From assembly GCA_963826165.1 (NCBI GenBank), contig CAWGWC010000024.1, forward strand, positions 314,828 through 378,827: DNA of 64,000 bases, read 5' to 3'. Positions 1 through 11,625 of this stretch are shown here, piece by piece. The notes under the pieces are model-generated. The model worked only from the letters and a program-made list of their open reading frames with translations. It was not told the origin of the DNA and did no database searches. The stretch comes from JACVRW01 sp963826165 (GTDB lineage Bacteria; Actinomycetota; Thermoleophilia; Solirubrobacterales; Thermoleophilaceae). The position numbers and the translations under genes are program-made. Position 1 is the stretch's first letter. Each line of letters begins with the position of its first letter.

Positions 1-412
1 GCGCCGCTTCGCCCGACTCCCACAGGTAGGCGGCGTAGAAGCGCGCGGCGCGATCGAGCAGGGCGAGGAGGCGCTCGCGCCGGCGCCGGCGGGCCTCGGC
101 CTGCGGATCCTCGTTCTCGAGCTCGAGCTCCACCCCGTAGCGCTCCGCCAGGAACTCGACCGACTCGCGGAAGTCGAGTCCCTCGGTCTGCTCCACGAAG
201 CCGATGGCGTCGCCCTTGGCGTGGCAGCCGAAGCAGTAGAAGAGCTTGTCCGCGACGTTCACCGAGAACGACGGCGTCCGCTCGTCGTGGAACGGGCACA
301 GCCCGGTGAGGCGCGAGCCCACGCGACGCAGGTCGGTCTTCGTGCCGACGAGATCCTCCATGTCGATGGCGTCGCGCAGGCCGTCGATCGAGTCCCGCGT
401 GTAGAGAGCCAT
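1..412 (-). CDS. dnaG: DNA primase DnaG, N-terminal part (gene runs off the window)
   Basis: Primase that lays down RNA primers for replication. The first ~137 codons are present. The start is the ATG at 412-410, and translation gives the CHC2-type zinc-binding domain (CPFHDERTPSFSV ... FYCFGCHAKGD, about residues 39-66), with the usual DnaG opening (YTRDSIDGLRDAID). The catalytic TOPRIM core and helicase-binding domain lie beyond base 1. The start codon shares one base with the stop of dgt (TGATG), so the two genes are translationally coupled; dgt-dnaG adjacency is common in actinobacteria. Nothing odd is visible. Confidence 0.92.
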   Translation of the reverse strand, partial: MALYTRDSIDGLRDAIDMEDLVGTKTDLRRVGSRLTGLCPFHDERTPSFSVNVADKLFYCFGCHAKGDAIGFVEQTEGLDFRESVEFLAERYGVELELENEDPQAEARRRRRERLLALLDRAARFYAAYLWESGEAA

Positions 413-1407
413 CAGAAGCCCTGCGGCAACGACAGGTCGGAGAACGCACGGATGGCGAAGCGATCGGTCATCCCGGCAAGCCAGTCGATCACGCGCTCCT
501 GATCTGACGCGCCTTCGACCACGGGAGGTGGCGGCTGCTCGGCGTAGTGGTCGAACAGGGTCCGAAGCATGCGCTCGATCCGCGGCGTCTGGCGCTGGGC
601 GTCGGCGGCGAGATAGACGTTGTCGAACATGAACGAGCGCAGGCGGAGCATGGCGCCGCCCACCTCCTCGCTCTGCACGATGTCCCCGGCCGCCTCGGAG
701 CGATCCAGCAGGTCGACCACCAGGGTCTCGATCCGGTCCGAGCCGGTGGAGCCGAGCAGCGCCACCTCCGCCGCCGGCAGGTCGCCGAACCGAAGCACTC
801 CGGCCCGGATCGCGTCGTCGATGTCGTGGTTGATGTAGGCGATCCGGTCGACCACCTTCACGATCCGCCCCTCCAGCGTCTGCGGGCGTTCGGGCCCCGT
901 GTGGTGGCGGATGCCGTCTCGCACCTGCACCGTGAGGTTGAGCGCCTCGATCTTCTCCACCACACGCAGTGAATGCTCGTTGTGGCGAAAGCCGCTCCCC
1001 CAGCGCTCGCGGGTGCATTCGTCGAGGACCGCCTCGCCGATGTGGCCGAACGGCGGATGTCCGAGGTCGTGGCCCAGCGAGATCGCCTCGGTCAGATCCT
1101 CATTGAGCCCGAGAGCCCGGGCGACGTTGCGGGCGATGCCCGACGCCTCCAGCGTGTGGGTCAGCCGGGTCCGGTAGTGGTCTCCCTCGGGGGCGATGAA
1201 GACCTGCGTCTTTCGCTTGAGGCGCCGGAAGGCCCGGGTGTGCACGATCCGGTCGCGATCGCGCTGGAACGGAGTGCGGTGGTCGGAGTCGGGCTCCTCG
1301 ACATCGCGCACGGCCGGGTACGAGCGAGTGGCCAGCGGGGACAGCGACTCGCGCTCGAGCCGCTCGATCCGCTCGGCGAAAGAACTCCGGGCGAGCTGCG
1401 AGGGCAT
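412..1407 (-). CDS. dgt: Deoxyguanosinetriphosphate triphosphohydrolase-like protein (HD superfamily)
   Basis: 331 residues. Predicted to hydrolyse dNTPs to deoxynucleoside plus triphosphate, so acting in nucleotide-pool control. The HD metal site is complete: H84 (RLTHTLE), H113-D114 in LGHDLGHPPF, and a later Asp in YINHDIDDA near residue 195. The N-terminal DHRTPFQRDRDRIVHTRAFR signature is typical of the dGTPase-like family. The length fits the short form found in Gram-positives (E. coli Dgt is longer), and substrate specificity cannot be read from sequence. It lies directly upstream of dnaG with a 1-base stop/start overlap. Confidence 0.9.
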   Translation of the reverse strand: MPSQLARSSFAERIERLERESLSPLATRSYPAVRDVEEPDSDHRTPFQRDRDRIVHTRAFRRLKRKTQVFIAPEGDHYRTRLTHTLEASGIARNVARALGLNEDLTEAISLGHDLGHPPFGHIGEAVLDECTRERWGSGFRHNEHSLRVVEKIEALNLTVQVRDGIRHHTGPERPQTLEGRIVKVVDRIAYINHDIDDAIRAGVLRFGDLPAAEVALLGSTGSDRIETLVVDLLDRSEAAGDIVQSEEVGGAMLRLRSFMFDNVYLAADAQRQTPRIERMLRTLFDHYAEQPPPPVVEGASDQERVIDWLAGMTDRFAIRAFSDLSLPQGF

Positions 1408-1422
1408 GCTCGCCCGATTCTG

Positions 1423-1608
1423 TCAGTTGGCCTGCTCTCTCTCCGCGAGCGAGCGAAAGCCCGCCGCCCTGATGTAGACCTCGTAGAGCAGGAAGCCGCG
1501 CGCGAAGCGCGGGCCACAGCGGGCGTCGAGGGTCCGGTACGCCACCTCGTCCGGCAGGGTCGTGCCCTCCTGGCGGGGACCCGCCACGATCTCCTCCAGG
1601 CGGTCCAC
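1423..1608 (-). CDS. Small hypothetical protein between ppdK and dgt, possibly frameshifted
   Basis: 61 codons from a GTG at 1608, ending 15 bases before dgt. I do not recognise a family. It has a charged helical N-terminus (DRLEEIVAG) and a mixed C-terminal half with a LLYEVYIRAAGF segment. In the next frame immediately upstream (about 1620-1673) there is protein-like sequence (VPVPIGVGILIAGGNGT) that would join it if one base were missing near 1619-1622, giving a protein of about 83 residues starting at a GTG around 1673. No Shine-Dalgarno sequence is seen. It could be a real small gene, a decayed one, or noise from high GC. Confidence 0.33.
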   Translation of the reverse strand: MDRLEEIVAGPRQEGTTLPDEVAYRTLDARCGPRFARGFLLYEVYIRAAGFRSLAEREQAN

Positions 1609-1701
1609 GGTGTTGCGGATTCGGTGCCGTTGCCGCCCGCGATCAGGATGCCCACGCCGATCGGCACCGGCACCTTGGCGCCGCTGGGAGGAGCGGCTGG
1701 G

Positions 1702-4356
<2,655 letters not shown>

Positions 4357-4388
4357 TTCGGGGACTGTATTCCCTGGGAGCGACCCCC

Positions 4389-5105
4389 CTATGCCACACG
4401 CCTCAATCTCACGTGGGCATGGTGCTCGAGTGTCTCCGCTATGGCGCGGTCGGCCTGGGAGAGCGCGCGGCCCGGGGCCTCCGGCGTTTCGGACAGCGGC
4501 CGGGCCAGAGCCTCGACCAGGAAGCGGTGAGCCTCCTCGCCGAGCGGGAACGAGCCCGCCTCGCACCCTGCGCAGACCACCCCGCCGGCGGCGGGCGAGA
4601 AGCCGCCGAGGTGCTCGCTGTCGCCACACTCGGCGCACGAGGCGAGCTCGGGAGCGAAACCCGCGGCCAGCAGCAGCTTGAGCCGGAAGGCCAGCGCCTG
4701 GGCGCGCCCGGCCCGCTCGGGATGGGCGTCGAGCCGGGCCAGCTCGTTCGACAGCAGGTTGTAGGCCGGGGGATTCGGGTCGGTGGAGTCGAGCAGCCGC
4801 AGCACGGCCTCGCACGCCTGTGAGGCCCGCTCGAGCGACTCCCGCCGCTCACGCAGGGCCGGATGGGCGTGCACCGTGTCGGCCTGCCTGATCGTGCACA
4901 GCTCGCCTCGGCCCTGGTGCAGCACCAGCGCCACCCTGCTCAGCGGCTCGAGCCGCCCGCCCATGCGGGACTTGACCCGCCTGACCCCCTTGGCCACCGC
5001 CCCCACCCGCCCGTGGTCGGCGGTGTAGAGATGCAGCACGCGATCCGCCTCGCCGTAACGGATCGAGCGCAGAACGACGGCTTCGGTCTTGAACGAACCG
5101 GGCAT
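4389..5105 (-). CDS. recO: DNA repair protein RecO
   Basis: 238 residues. RecO loads RecA on SSB-coated single-stranded DNA in the RecFOR pathway. The N-terminus (FKTEAVVLRSIRYGEADRV) is the family's OB-fold opening. A C-terminal zinc-finger-like cluster is visible (SCAECG ... VCAGCEAG). The start chosen is the ATG at 5105, preceded by GGAGG in the correct position; the frame stays open upstream but without RecO-like residues. It lies upstream of ppdK on the same strand. The upstream 98 bases separate it from the divergent glutaredoxin gene. Confidence 0.92.
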   Translation of the reverse strand: MPGSFKTEAVVLRSIRYGEADRVLHLYTADHGRVGAVAKGVRRVKSRMGGRLEPLSRVALVLHQGRGELCTIRQADTVHAHPALRERRESLERASQACEAVLRLLDSTDPNPPAYNLLSNELARLDAHPERAGRAQALAFRLKLLLAAGFAPELASCAECGDSEHLGGFSPAAGGVVCAGCEAGSFPLGEEAHRFLVEALARPLSETPEAPGRALSQADRAIAETLEHHAHVRLRRVA

Positions 5106-5169
5106 TGTTACCTCCGCGGACCTCCGTGTCCGCGTCTTGATCGGGTGGGCGCCGTCCCGGCGCCATAAA

Positions 5170-5186
5170 AGTCGGCTTCGCCGACT
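5170..5186 (-). terminator. Short perfect hairpin between recO and the glutaredoxin gene
   Basis: A 7-bp perfect stem (AGTCGGC/GCCGACT) around a 3-base loop. Read on the minus strand it is followed by CTTTTATG, a short T-run, so it may stop minus-strand transcripts coming from mutM (which would otherwise run antisense through the glutaredoxin gene) before they reach recO. The T-run is weak; it could also be a simple small repeat. Confidence 0.4.
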
Positions 5187-5203
5187 CTTACACTTTGAAA
5201 CCG

Positions 5204-5467
5204 ATGTCGGACGAGAACGGGGTAGTGCTCTACACCACCGAGCCCTGCGGCTTCTGCCGCCAGGCCAAGGCGCTGCTGCAGGCACGGGGAGTGGACTACC
5301 GCGAGGTCAACCTCGCCAAGGACCCCGGCGGCCGTGCTGATCTGGTGGCCCTCACCGGCCAGATGACGTTCCCGCAGGTGGTGATCGGAAAGCGCGCCAT
5401 CGGCGGCTTTCGCGAGCTGCTCGAGGCCGACCGAGCCGGCGGGCTCGAAGATCTCCTGGCCGCCTAG
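5204..5467 (+). CDS. Glutaredoxin family protein
   Basis: 87 residues from ATG 5204 (a TTG three codons upstream is possible). Small thioredoxin-fold oxidoreductase with a CGFC active site (EPCGFCRQAKALL) near the N-terminus, the cis-Pro loop TFPQVVIG, and the GG motif (AIGGFRELLE), all typical of glutaredoxins and mycoredoxin-like proteins. Likely cytosolic thiol/disulfide exchange; the physiological reductant (mycothiol or another thiol) cannot be told from sequence. Its stop codon overlaps the mutM stop on the opposite strand (convergent genes). Confidence 0.88.
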   Translation: MSDENGVVLYTTEPCGFCRQAKALLQARGVDYREVNLAKDPGGRADLVALTGQMTFPQVVIGKRAIGGFRELLEADRAGGLEDLLAA

Positions 5468-6330
5468 CGGCGCCTGATTCTCGGCCGGCGCTGGCAGCTG
5501 GGGCACACGTAGGTGCCCCGCCCGGCGGCGCGCAGCTTCTGGATCGGTGTCCCGCAGCGCAAGCACGGCTCGCCCTCACGCAGATGCACGAGGAAGCGGT
5601 CCTGGAAGCTGCCCTGAGCACCGTCCACGTGGCGGTAGTCGTCGATCGAAGCGCCCTTCGAGTCGATTCCGAGCTCGAGCGACTCCACCACGCCCTCCCG
5701 CAGCGCCTCGATCTGTGAGCGCTTGAGGGTTCCCACCGGCCGCAGGGGATGGATGCGAGCGCGGTACAGGGCCTCGTCGGCGTAGATGTTGCCCACCCCG
5801 GCGATGCGCTCCTGGTTGAGCAGGAACGCCTTGACGGGCTGCTTGCGGCCTCGGGCGAGAGCCCGCACGGCCTCCGCGGTGAAATCCGGGCTGAGCGGCT
5901 CGACTCCGAGCCTCGAGGCGAAGTATTCGGCGAGCGCGTCGCTGCCCAGCAGCACGTCGCCGGTGCCGAAGCGGCGGACGTCCACGAACAGCAGGCGCTC
6001 CGCCGGCTGCCCGCGGACCCGCCCGAGCTCGAAGCGCACGCGCAGGTGAGGCCGGTCCTCGGCGTCCTCGGCCACCGGCACGAGCAGGAGGTTGCCGGTC
6101 ATGCGCAGGTGCATCACCAGGTGGATGTCGTCCTCCACCGACACGATCAGGTACTTGCCCCGGCGCCCCATACGCTCGATGCGGCGCCCGTCCAGGGCAT
6201 CGGCGACGGCCGCCGGAGGGGCGGGCTCGCACCATCGCGGGTCGAGCACCTGCACGTGCTCCAGGCGCCGTCCCTCGAGTGCGGGCGCGAGCTGGCGGCG
6301 GATCGTCTCGACTTCGGGTAGCTCGGGCAC
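5464..6330 (-). CDS. mutM: Formamidopyrimidine-DNA glycosylase (Fpg/MutM)
   Basis: 288 residues. Base-excision repair glycosylase/AP lyase that removes 8-oxoguanine and ring-opened purines. The catalytic N-terminus PELPEVETIRRQL (nucleophile Pro2, Glu3) is intact, the conserved Lys lies in RRGKYLIV near residue 58, the helix-two-turn-helix region contains GVGNIYADEALY, and the C-terminal zinc finger has C-x2-C ... C-x2-C (CLRCGTPI ... YVCPSCQ). It begins about 45 bases downstream of the xerD stop on the same strand. Confidence 0.95.
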   Translation of the reverse strand: MPELPEVETIRRQLAPALEGRRLEHVQVLDPRWCEPAPPAAVADALDGRRIERMGRRGKYLIVSVEDDIHLVMHLRMTGNLLLVPVAEDAEDRPHLRVRFELGRVRGQPAERLLFVDVRRFGTGDVLLGSDALAEYFASRLGVEPLSPDFTAEAVRALARGRKQPVKAFLLNQERIAGVGNIYADEALYRARIHPLRPVGTLKRSQIEALREGVVESLELGIDSKGASIDDYRHVDGAQGSFQDRFLVHLREGEPCLRCGTPIQKLRAAGRGTYVCPSCQRRPRIRRR

Positions 6331-6374
6331 AACCCGGTTCTAGCAGGCGCCGTACGGGCGCCCGGTGCGCGCGC

Positions 6375-7319
6375 TCAGCCGACCGTCGCCCGGGGGTGGG
6401 CCTTGAAGTACACGTCCTTGAGGCGCTCGCTCGAGAGGTGGGTGTAGAGCTGGGTGGTGGCCACGTCGGCGTGGCCGAGCATCTCCTGGACCGCGCGCAG
6501 GTCGCACCCGCCGGCGAGCAGGTGGGTGGCGAAGCTGTGGCGCAGAGTGTGCGGGCTCATCCGGTCCGCCAGCCCGGCGCTGGTGGCGTGCCGGCGGACG
6601 ATCTTGTACAGGCCCTGCCGCGTGAGCTGCCCACCGCGGAAGTTGACGAACAGGTGAGTCTCGGGCAGCGCCTTTACGAGCGCCGGCCGGCCGCGCTGGA
6701 GATAGACGTCCAGAGCACCGACCGCGGCCTGCCCGACCGGCACCAGGCGCTCCTTCGATCCCTTGCCCCGTGCGAGCAGCACCTGCTCTTCGAGGTCGAC
6801 GTCTGAGAGCTCCAGCCCGATCGCCTCGGAGGCCCTGAGGCCCGAGGCGTACATGACCTCGAGCAGCGCCCGGTCGCGCAGCGCCGCCGGCTCGGTGCCC
6901 TTCGGCTGCGACAGGAGGCGCTCCACGTCGCCGCGCGTCAGGACGTGCGGCAGCTTGCGCTGGCGGCGCGGCGAGCTGAGCGTGGCCGTCGGGTCGGTCT
7001 CGAGCAGGCCGTCGCGGCGCAGGTGGCGGTAGAAGGAGCGCAGGCAGGCTGCCTTGCGGTGGATCGTGGCCGGCGAGGACGGCGGCCGCTCCTCGGCGCC
7101 GCGAGCCAGGCTCTCCAAGAAGTCGGCCACGTCCCCGGGCCCTGCCTCGAGCGCCGACAGCTCCCGTTCCTCGAGGTGGCGCCCGAACTGCAGCAGGTCG
7201 CCGCGGTAGGCCTCGAGCGTGTTGCGCGACAGGCCCCGCTCGAACTCCAGGTAGGAGAGGAAGTCGAGCAGCAGGTGCTCAAAGCGGCGCTCGGCCGGTG
7301 CACTCTCCACGGTGGCCAT
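6375..7319 (-). CDS. xerD: Site-specific tyrosine recombinase XerD
   Basis: 314 residues. With XerC it resolves chromosome dimers at dif. The N-terminal core-binding SAM-like domain starts with FLSYLEFERGLSRNTLEAY. Catalytic residues are all visible: Arg in SGLRASEAIGLEL, Lys in GKGSKERLVPVG, HxxR in HTLRHSFATHLL, His in LGHADVATTQ and the Tyr nucleophile in QLYTHL. It follows the nudix gene after about 50 bases, the same order as in mycobacteria. It is a housekeeping Xer enzyme rather than a phage integrase, because length, domain order and context match. Confidence 0.94.
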   Translation of the reverse strand: MATVESAPAERRFEHLLLDFLSYLEFERGLSRNTLEAYRGDLLQFGRHLEERELSALEAGPGDVADFLESLARGAEERPPSSPATIHRKAACLRSFYRHLRRDGLLETDPTATLSSPRRQRKLPHVLTRGDVERLLSQPKGTEPAALRDRALLEVMYASGLRASEAIGLELSDVDLEEQVLLARGKGSKERLVPVGQAAVGALDVYLQRGRPALVKALPETHLFVNFRGGQLTRQGLYKIVRRHATSAGLADRMSPHTLRHSFATHLLAGGCDLRAVQEMLGHADVATTQLYTHLSSERLKDVYFKAHPRATVG

Positions 7320-7372
7320 CAGGAGAGGCTTTCGGCCGCCGGCGCATCATCCCTTGACCTGCAACGCGGGAG

Positions 7373-7897
7373 TCAGCGGCGCTCGGCCTGGAGCCACAGC
7401 AGGCCCACGAGCGTCTTGGCGTCGCGGCACTCCGCCACCGCGCGGTCGAGCTCGTCCAACGGCAGCGCCACCACCTCGATGCGCTCGTTCTCGTCCGCCT
7501 CGGCGCTCTCGTCGCGCAGACCCGTGGCGAGGAAGAGATGGCACTCCTCGTCGGCGAAGCCCGGCGAGAGGTAGAAGCTCATGAGGTGCCGCCAGTGATC
7601 GGCGCCCTTGCCGATCTCCTCCGTCAGCTCACGCACCGCGGTGTCCAGCGGGCTCTCCCCCTCCTCGTCGAGCTTTCCCGCGGGGAGCTCGAGCAGGGCC
7701 GGCTCGCCCACCGCCTCGCGCGGCTGGCGGACCATGAACAGGTGCTCGCCGTCGTGGGCGAGGATCGCCACCGAGCCTGGGTGAGCAATGATCTCCCGCT
7801 CGGCCTCCTCGCCGTCGTCATAGCGGAAGCGGTCCACCCGGACCTTGGCGATCCGGCCCTCCCACGCCGTCTCGGACCCGATGCGCTCGAAGCTCAT
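7373..7897 (-). CDS. Nudix hydrolase, ADP-ribose pyrophosphatase type
   Basis: 174 residues from ATG 7897. Expected to cleave ADP-ribose or related nucleoside diphosphate sugars. The Nudix box is present (GESPLDTAVRELTEEIG, with REx2EE intact), preceded by PAGKLDEE, one residue longer before the Glu than the textbook spacing. The downstream YLSPGFADEECHLFLA pattern is typical of the ADPRase subgroup. It overlaps the upstream peptidase gene by 4 bases (ATGA), so the two are co-translated. Position between pyrG and xerD is conserved in actinobacteria. Confidence 0.88.
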   Translation of the reverse strand: MSFERIGSETAWEGRIAKVRVDRFRYDDGEEAEREIIAHPGSVAILAHDGEHLFMVRQPREAVGEPALLELPAGKLDEEGESPLDTAVRELTEEIGKGADHWRHLMSFYLSPGFADEECHLFLATGLRDESAEADENERIEVVALPLDELDRAVAECRDAKTLVGLLWLQAERR

Positions 7898-9036
7898 GGC
7901 CCGGGCAGCCTCGCCGCCGCCTGGACGAGCTCGAGCGTCACGTCGAGCATCGTCTCCAGCGCCTCGACGGTGACCGCCTCGTCGGGTTGGTGGTTGCGCT
8001 CGGTGCCGTTGGCCAGGTTGACCACCGGCAGCCCGCCGGCGATCAGCGCGTTGGCGTCGCTGCCTCCGCCGGTGGCGATGTAGGTGGGCTCGATCCCCCG
8101 AGCCTCGAGAGCGGTCGCCGCCGCCTCGACCGCCGGTGCGGTGCGGGTCAGCCGGTAGCCCTGAAACAGCCGCTCCACCGAGGTCTCCACGTCGCAGTGG
8201 CCGTCGCTGGCGGCCTCCGTGCAGGCGTCGACCATCTCCGCGATCACCTCGCCGGCCCGGCCATCGTCGAGGCTGCGCGCCTCGAGCTCCACCATGCAGC
8301 GCTCGGCCACGACGTTGGCCGCGGTGCCGCCCTCGATGTGCCCGACGTTGGCCGTGGTCTCCGGGTCGAGCCGGCCGAGGCGCATCTTCGCCACCGCCAC
8401 GGCAGCGGCCGCGATCGCGTTGGCGCCCGCCTCGGGCCGTATGCCCGCGTGGGCGGCCTGTCCGCGGAAGGCTGCGGCCAGCCGGTAGTAGGTGGGCGAT
8501 GCGATCACGATCTCCCCCACCGGCGATGCATGGTCGAACACGTAGCCGAACCGGGCGTCGAGGCGGCCGCGATCGAACGCCTTGGCGCCGCGCAGCGCCC
8601 TCTCCTCCGAGGTGGTGAACAGCAGCTCCACGCCCACGGGTGGCCGCTCGCGGACCAGCCGCCGGGCGACGCCCAGGATGGTGGCCACCGCGGCCTTGTT
8701 GTCGGCCCCGAGGATCGCCTCGTTGCGGTTGGTCAGCAGGCCGTCCTCGCTCGCCACCTCGACCGGCGCGGCGAGCGGCACCGTGTCGATGTGGGCACAC
8801 AGCAGGATCGTGGGCGAGCCCTCCGGCCCGGCGATGCGGCCGAGCACGTTGCCGGCGTCGGAGCCGGTCTCGGCGGCGCTGTCGTCCTCCTCCGGCTCCA
8901 GGCCGATCTGCCGCAGGTCGCCAGCGACCGCGTCCGCCATGGCGCGCTCGCGTCCGGACGGGCTCTCGATCTCGCACAGGCGGATGAAATCCGCCACCAG
9001 CTGCCCGCGCTCTTCCTGGGTGGCCCCGACGGTCAC
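7894..9036 (-). CDS. M20 family metallopeptidase (peptidase T-like)
   Basis: 380 residues from a GTG at 9036. Predicted zinc-dependent aminopeptidase or amidohydrolase. Metal-binding motifs of the family are in order: CAHIDTVP (His, Asp), ILGADNKAAVA (bridging Asp), TTSEER (catalytic and metal Glu), YVFDHASPVG (Asp) and a C-terminal NHQPDE (His). The dimerisation/lid insert around GQAAHAGIRPEAGANAI is present. These motifs resemble PepT-like tripeptidases, but the substrate is not certain. No signal peptide. The frame is open upstream without family-like residues. Translationally coupled to the nudix gene. Confidence 0.85.
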   Translation of the reverse strand: MTVGATQEERGQLVADFIRLCEIESPSGRERAMADAVAGDLRQIGLEPEEDDSAAETGSDAGNVLGRIAGPEGSPTILLCAHIDTVPLAAPVEVASEDGLLTNRNEAILGADNKAAVATILGVARRLVRERPPVGVELLFTTSEERALRGAKAFDRGRLDARFGYVFDHASPVGEIVIASPTYYRLAAAFRGQAAHAGIRPEAGANAIAAAAVAVAKMRLGRLDPETTANVGHIEGGTAANVVAERCMVELEARSLDDGRAGEVIAEMVDACTEAASDGHCDVETSVERLFQGYRLTRTAPAVEAAATALEARGIEPTYIATGGGSDANALIAGGLPVVNLANGTERNHQPDEAVTVEALETMLDVTLELVQAAARLPGP

Positions 9037-9074
9037 GCCGGGCAACGCTACCGGCCCGCCGCCGGCGCGGCCGT

Positions 9075-9860
9075 TCAGGTGGGCACGACGACGCCGTTCA
9101 CCGAGCAGCTGCCCGGGGCGCCGCCGGGCGGGTCGTTCACGACCACCACGAAGTGGTAGCTGAGGGTGTTGTTCGGGCTGGAGTAGATGCCCTGGACGGC
9201 GACGCGGATGTATCCGTTCGTGGCCTCGGGGCCGCCGGGATCGAAGGTGGTCCCGGCCGTCAGGGGCAGCTGCTGGTTCGCCGTCTCGGCCGTTTCCTGG
9301 CCGGGTGGCGCCGTCGGCCCCTCGTCGATCGCGATCGTCTGGTACAGGGTCGCTCCCTGAGCGGAGCGCAAGGTGAGGTTGAGCAGGGTGCCGCCGGTGA
9401 CGTTGCAGCTGCCCCGGAGGGTGAAGCCGCCAGTGTTGATGATGGTCCTGGGGGCCGGCGTCGTCCCAGCGGTGGCCGAATAGCGGACCGCGACGGCGCC
9501 CGGGCCAGTCGGCCCCGCAGGTCCGGCCGGCCCAGCGGGTCCCGTGGCTGCACGGCGCCTCAGCTGCCTGCGGATCCACGAGGAGAGGGTGCGCTTGGTC
9601 ACCCCGGCGTTGGCAAGCTTCGGAGCGGTCACAGAGCGCCGGCGCAGCTGGCGGGTGCCCACGCTGCGGGCCGCGAGGTCGCCCTGCCTGATGGAGTTCG
9701 CCCGCACCTGCTTCGAGCCCACGCTGTCCCTCGGCAGGGAGACGGCCGCGTAGGAGGCGCCCCCCAGGGCGATGAACACCGCCGCCGATGCCATCACGTT
9801 GGCGAACGTGAGTCGCGCCCGGATCGAGCCCAGCATCCTGTTACGGCGAGAGGCACCCAT
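9075..9860 (-). CDS. Secreted collagen-like repeat protein of Thermoleophilia type
   Basis: 261 residues. The N-terminus is positively charged followed by a hydrophobic segment (LTFANVMASAAVFIALGG, about residues 17-35), an export signal or anchor. It is followed by a short-repeat region (SVGSKQVRANSIRQGD ... GTRQLRRRSVTAPKL), then a short collagen-like GPAGPAGPAGPTGPG run (about residues 111-125) and a beta-rich C-terminal domain with two cysteines. From general knowledge, this N-terminus is a recurring signature of secreted proteins in Solirubrobacter/Conexibacter-type genomes. Function unknown; likely cell-surface. It sits between pyrG and the M20 peptidase, interrupting an otherwise conserved housekeeping order. 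Confidence 0.75.
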   Translation of the reverse strand: MGASRRNRMLGSIRARLTFANVMASAAVFIALGGASYAAVSLPRDSVGSKQVRANSIRQGDLAARSVGTRQLRRRSVTAPKLANAGVTKRTLSSWIRRQLRRRAATGPAGPAGPAGPTGPGAVAVRYSATAGTTPAPRTIINTGGFTLRGSCNVTGGTLLNLTLRSAQGATLYQTIAIDEGPTAPPGQETAETANQQLPLTAGTTFDPGGPEATNGYIRVAVQGIYSSPNNTLSYHFVVVVNDPPGGAPGSCSVNGVVVPT

Positions 9861-9910
9861 GGGGCCTCGTGTTCGCCGTGCTGTGGCGTTCTCCTATCTA
9901 CGCCGCTGAT

Positions 9911-11578
<1,668 letters not shown>

Positions 11579-11625
11579 CAATCTCTGGGGATCCCAGTCT
11601 ACTCGTCCGGGCGGCGGCGCCGGGC

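Noticed and set aside
6375..7319. Phage-type integrase
   Set aside because: Length, domain pattern and position after the nudix gene match housekeeping XerD; no attachment site or phage genes nearby.
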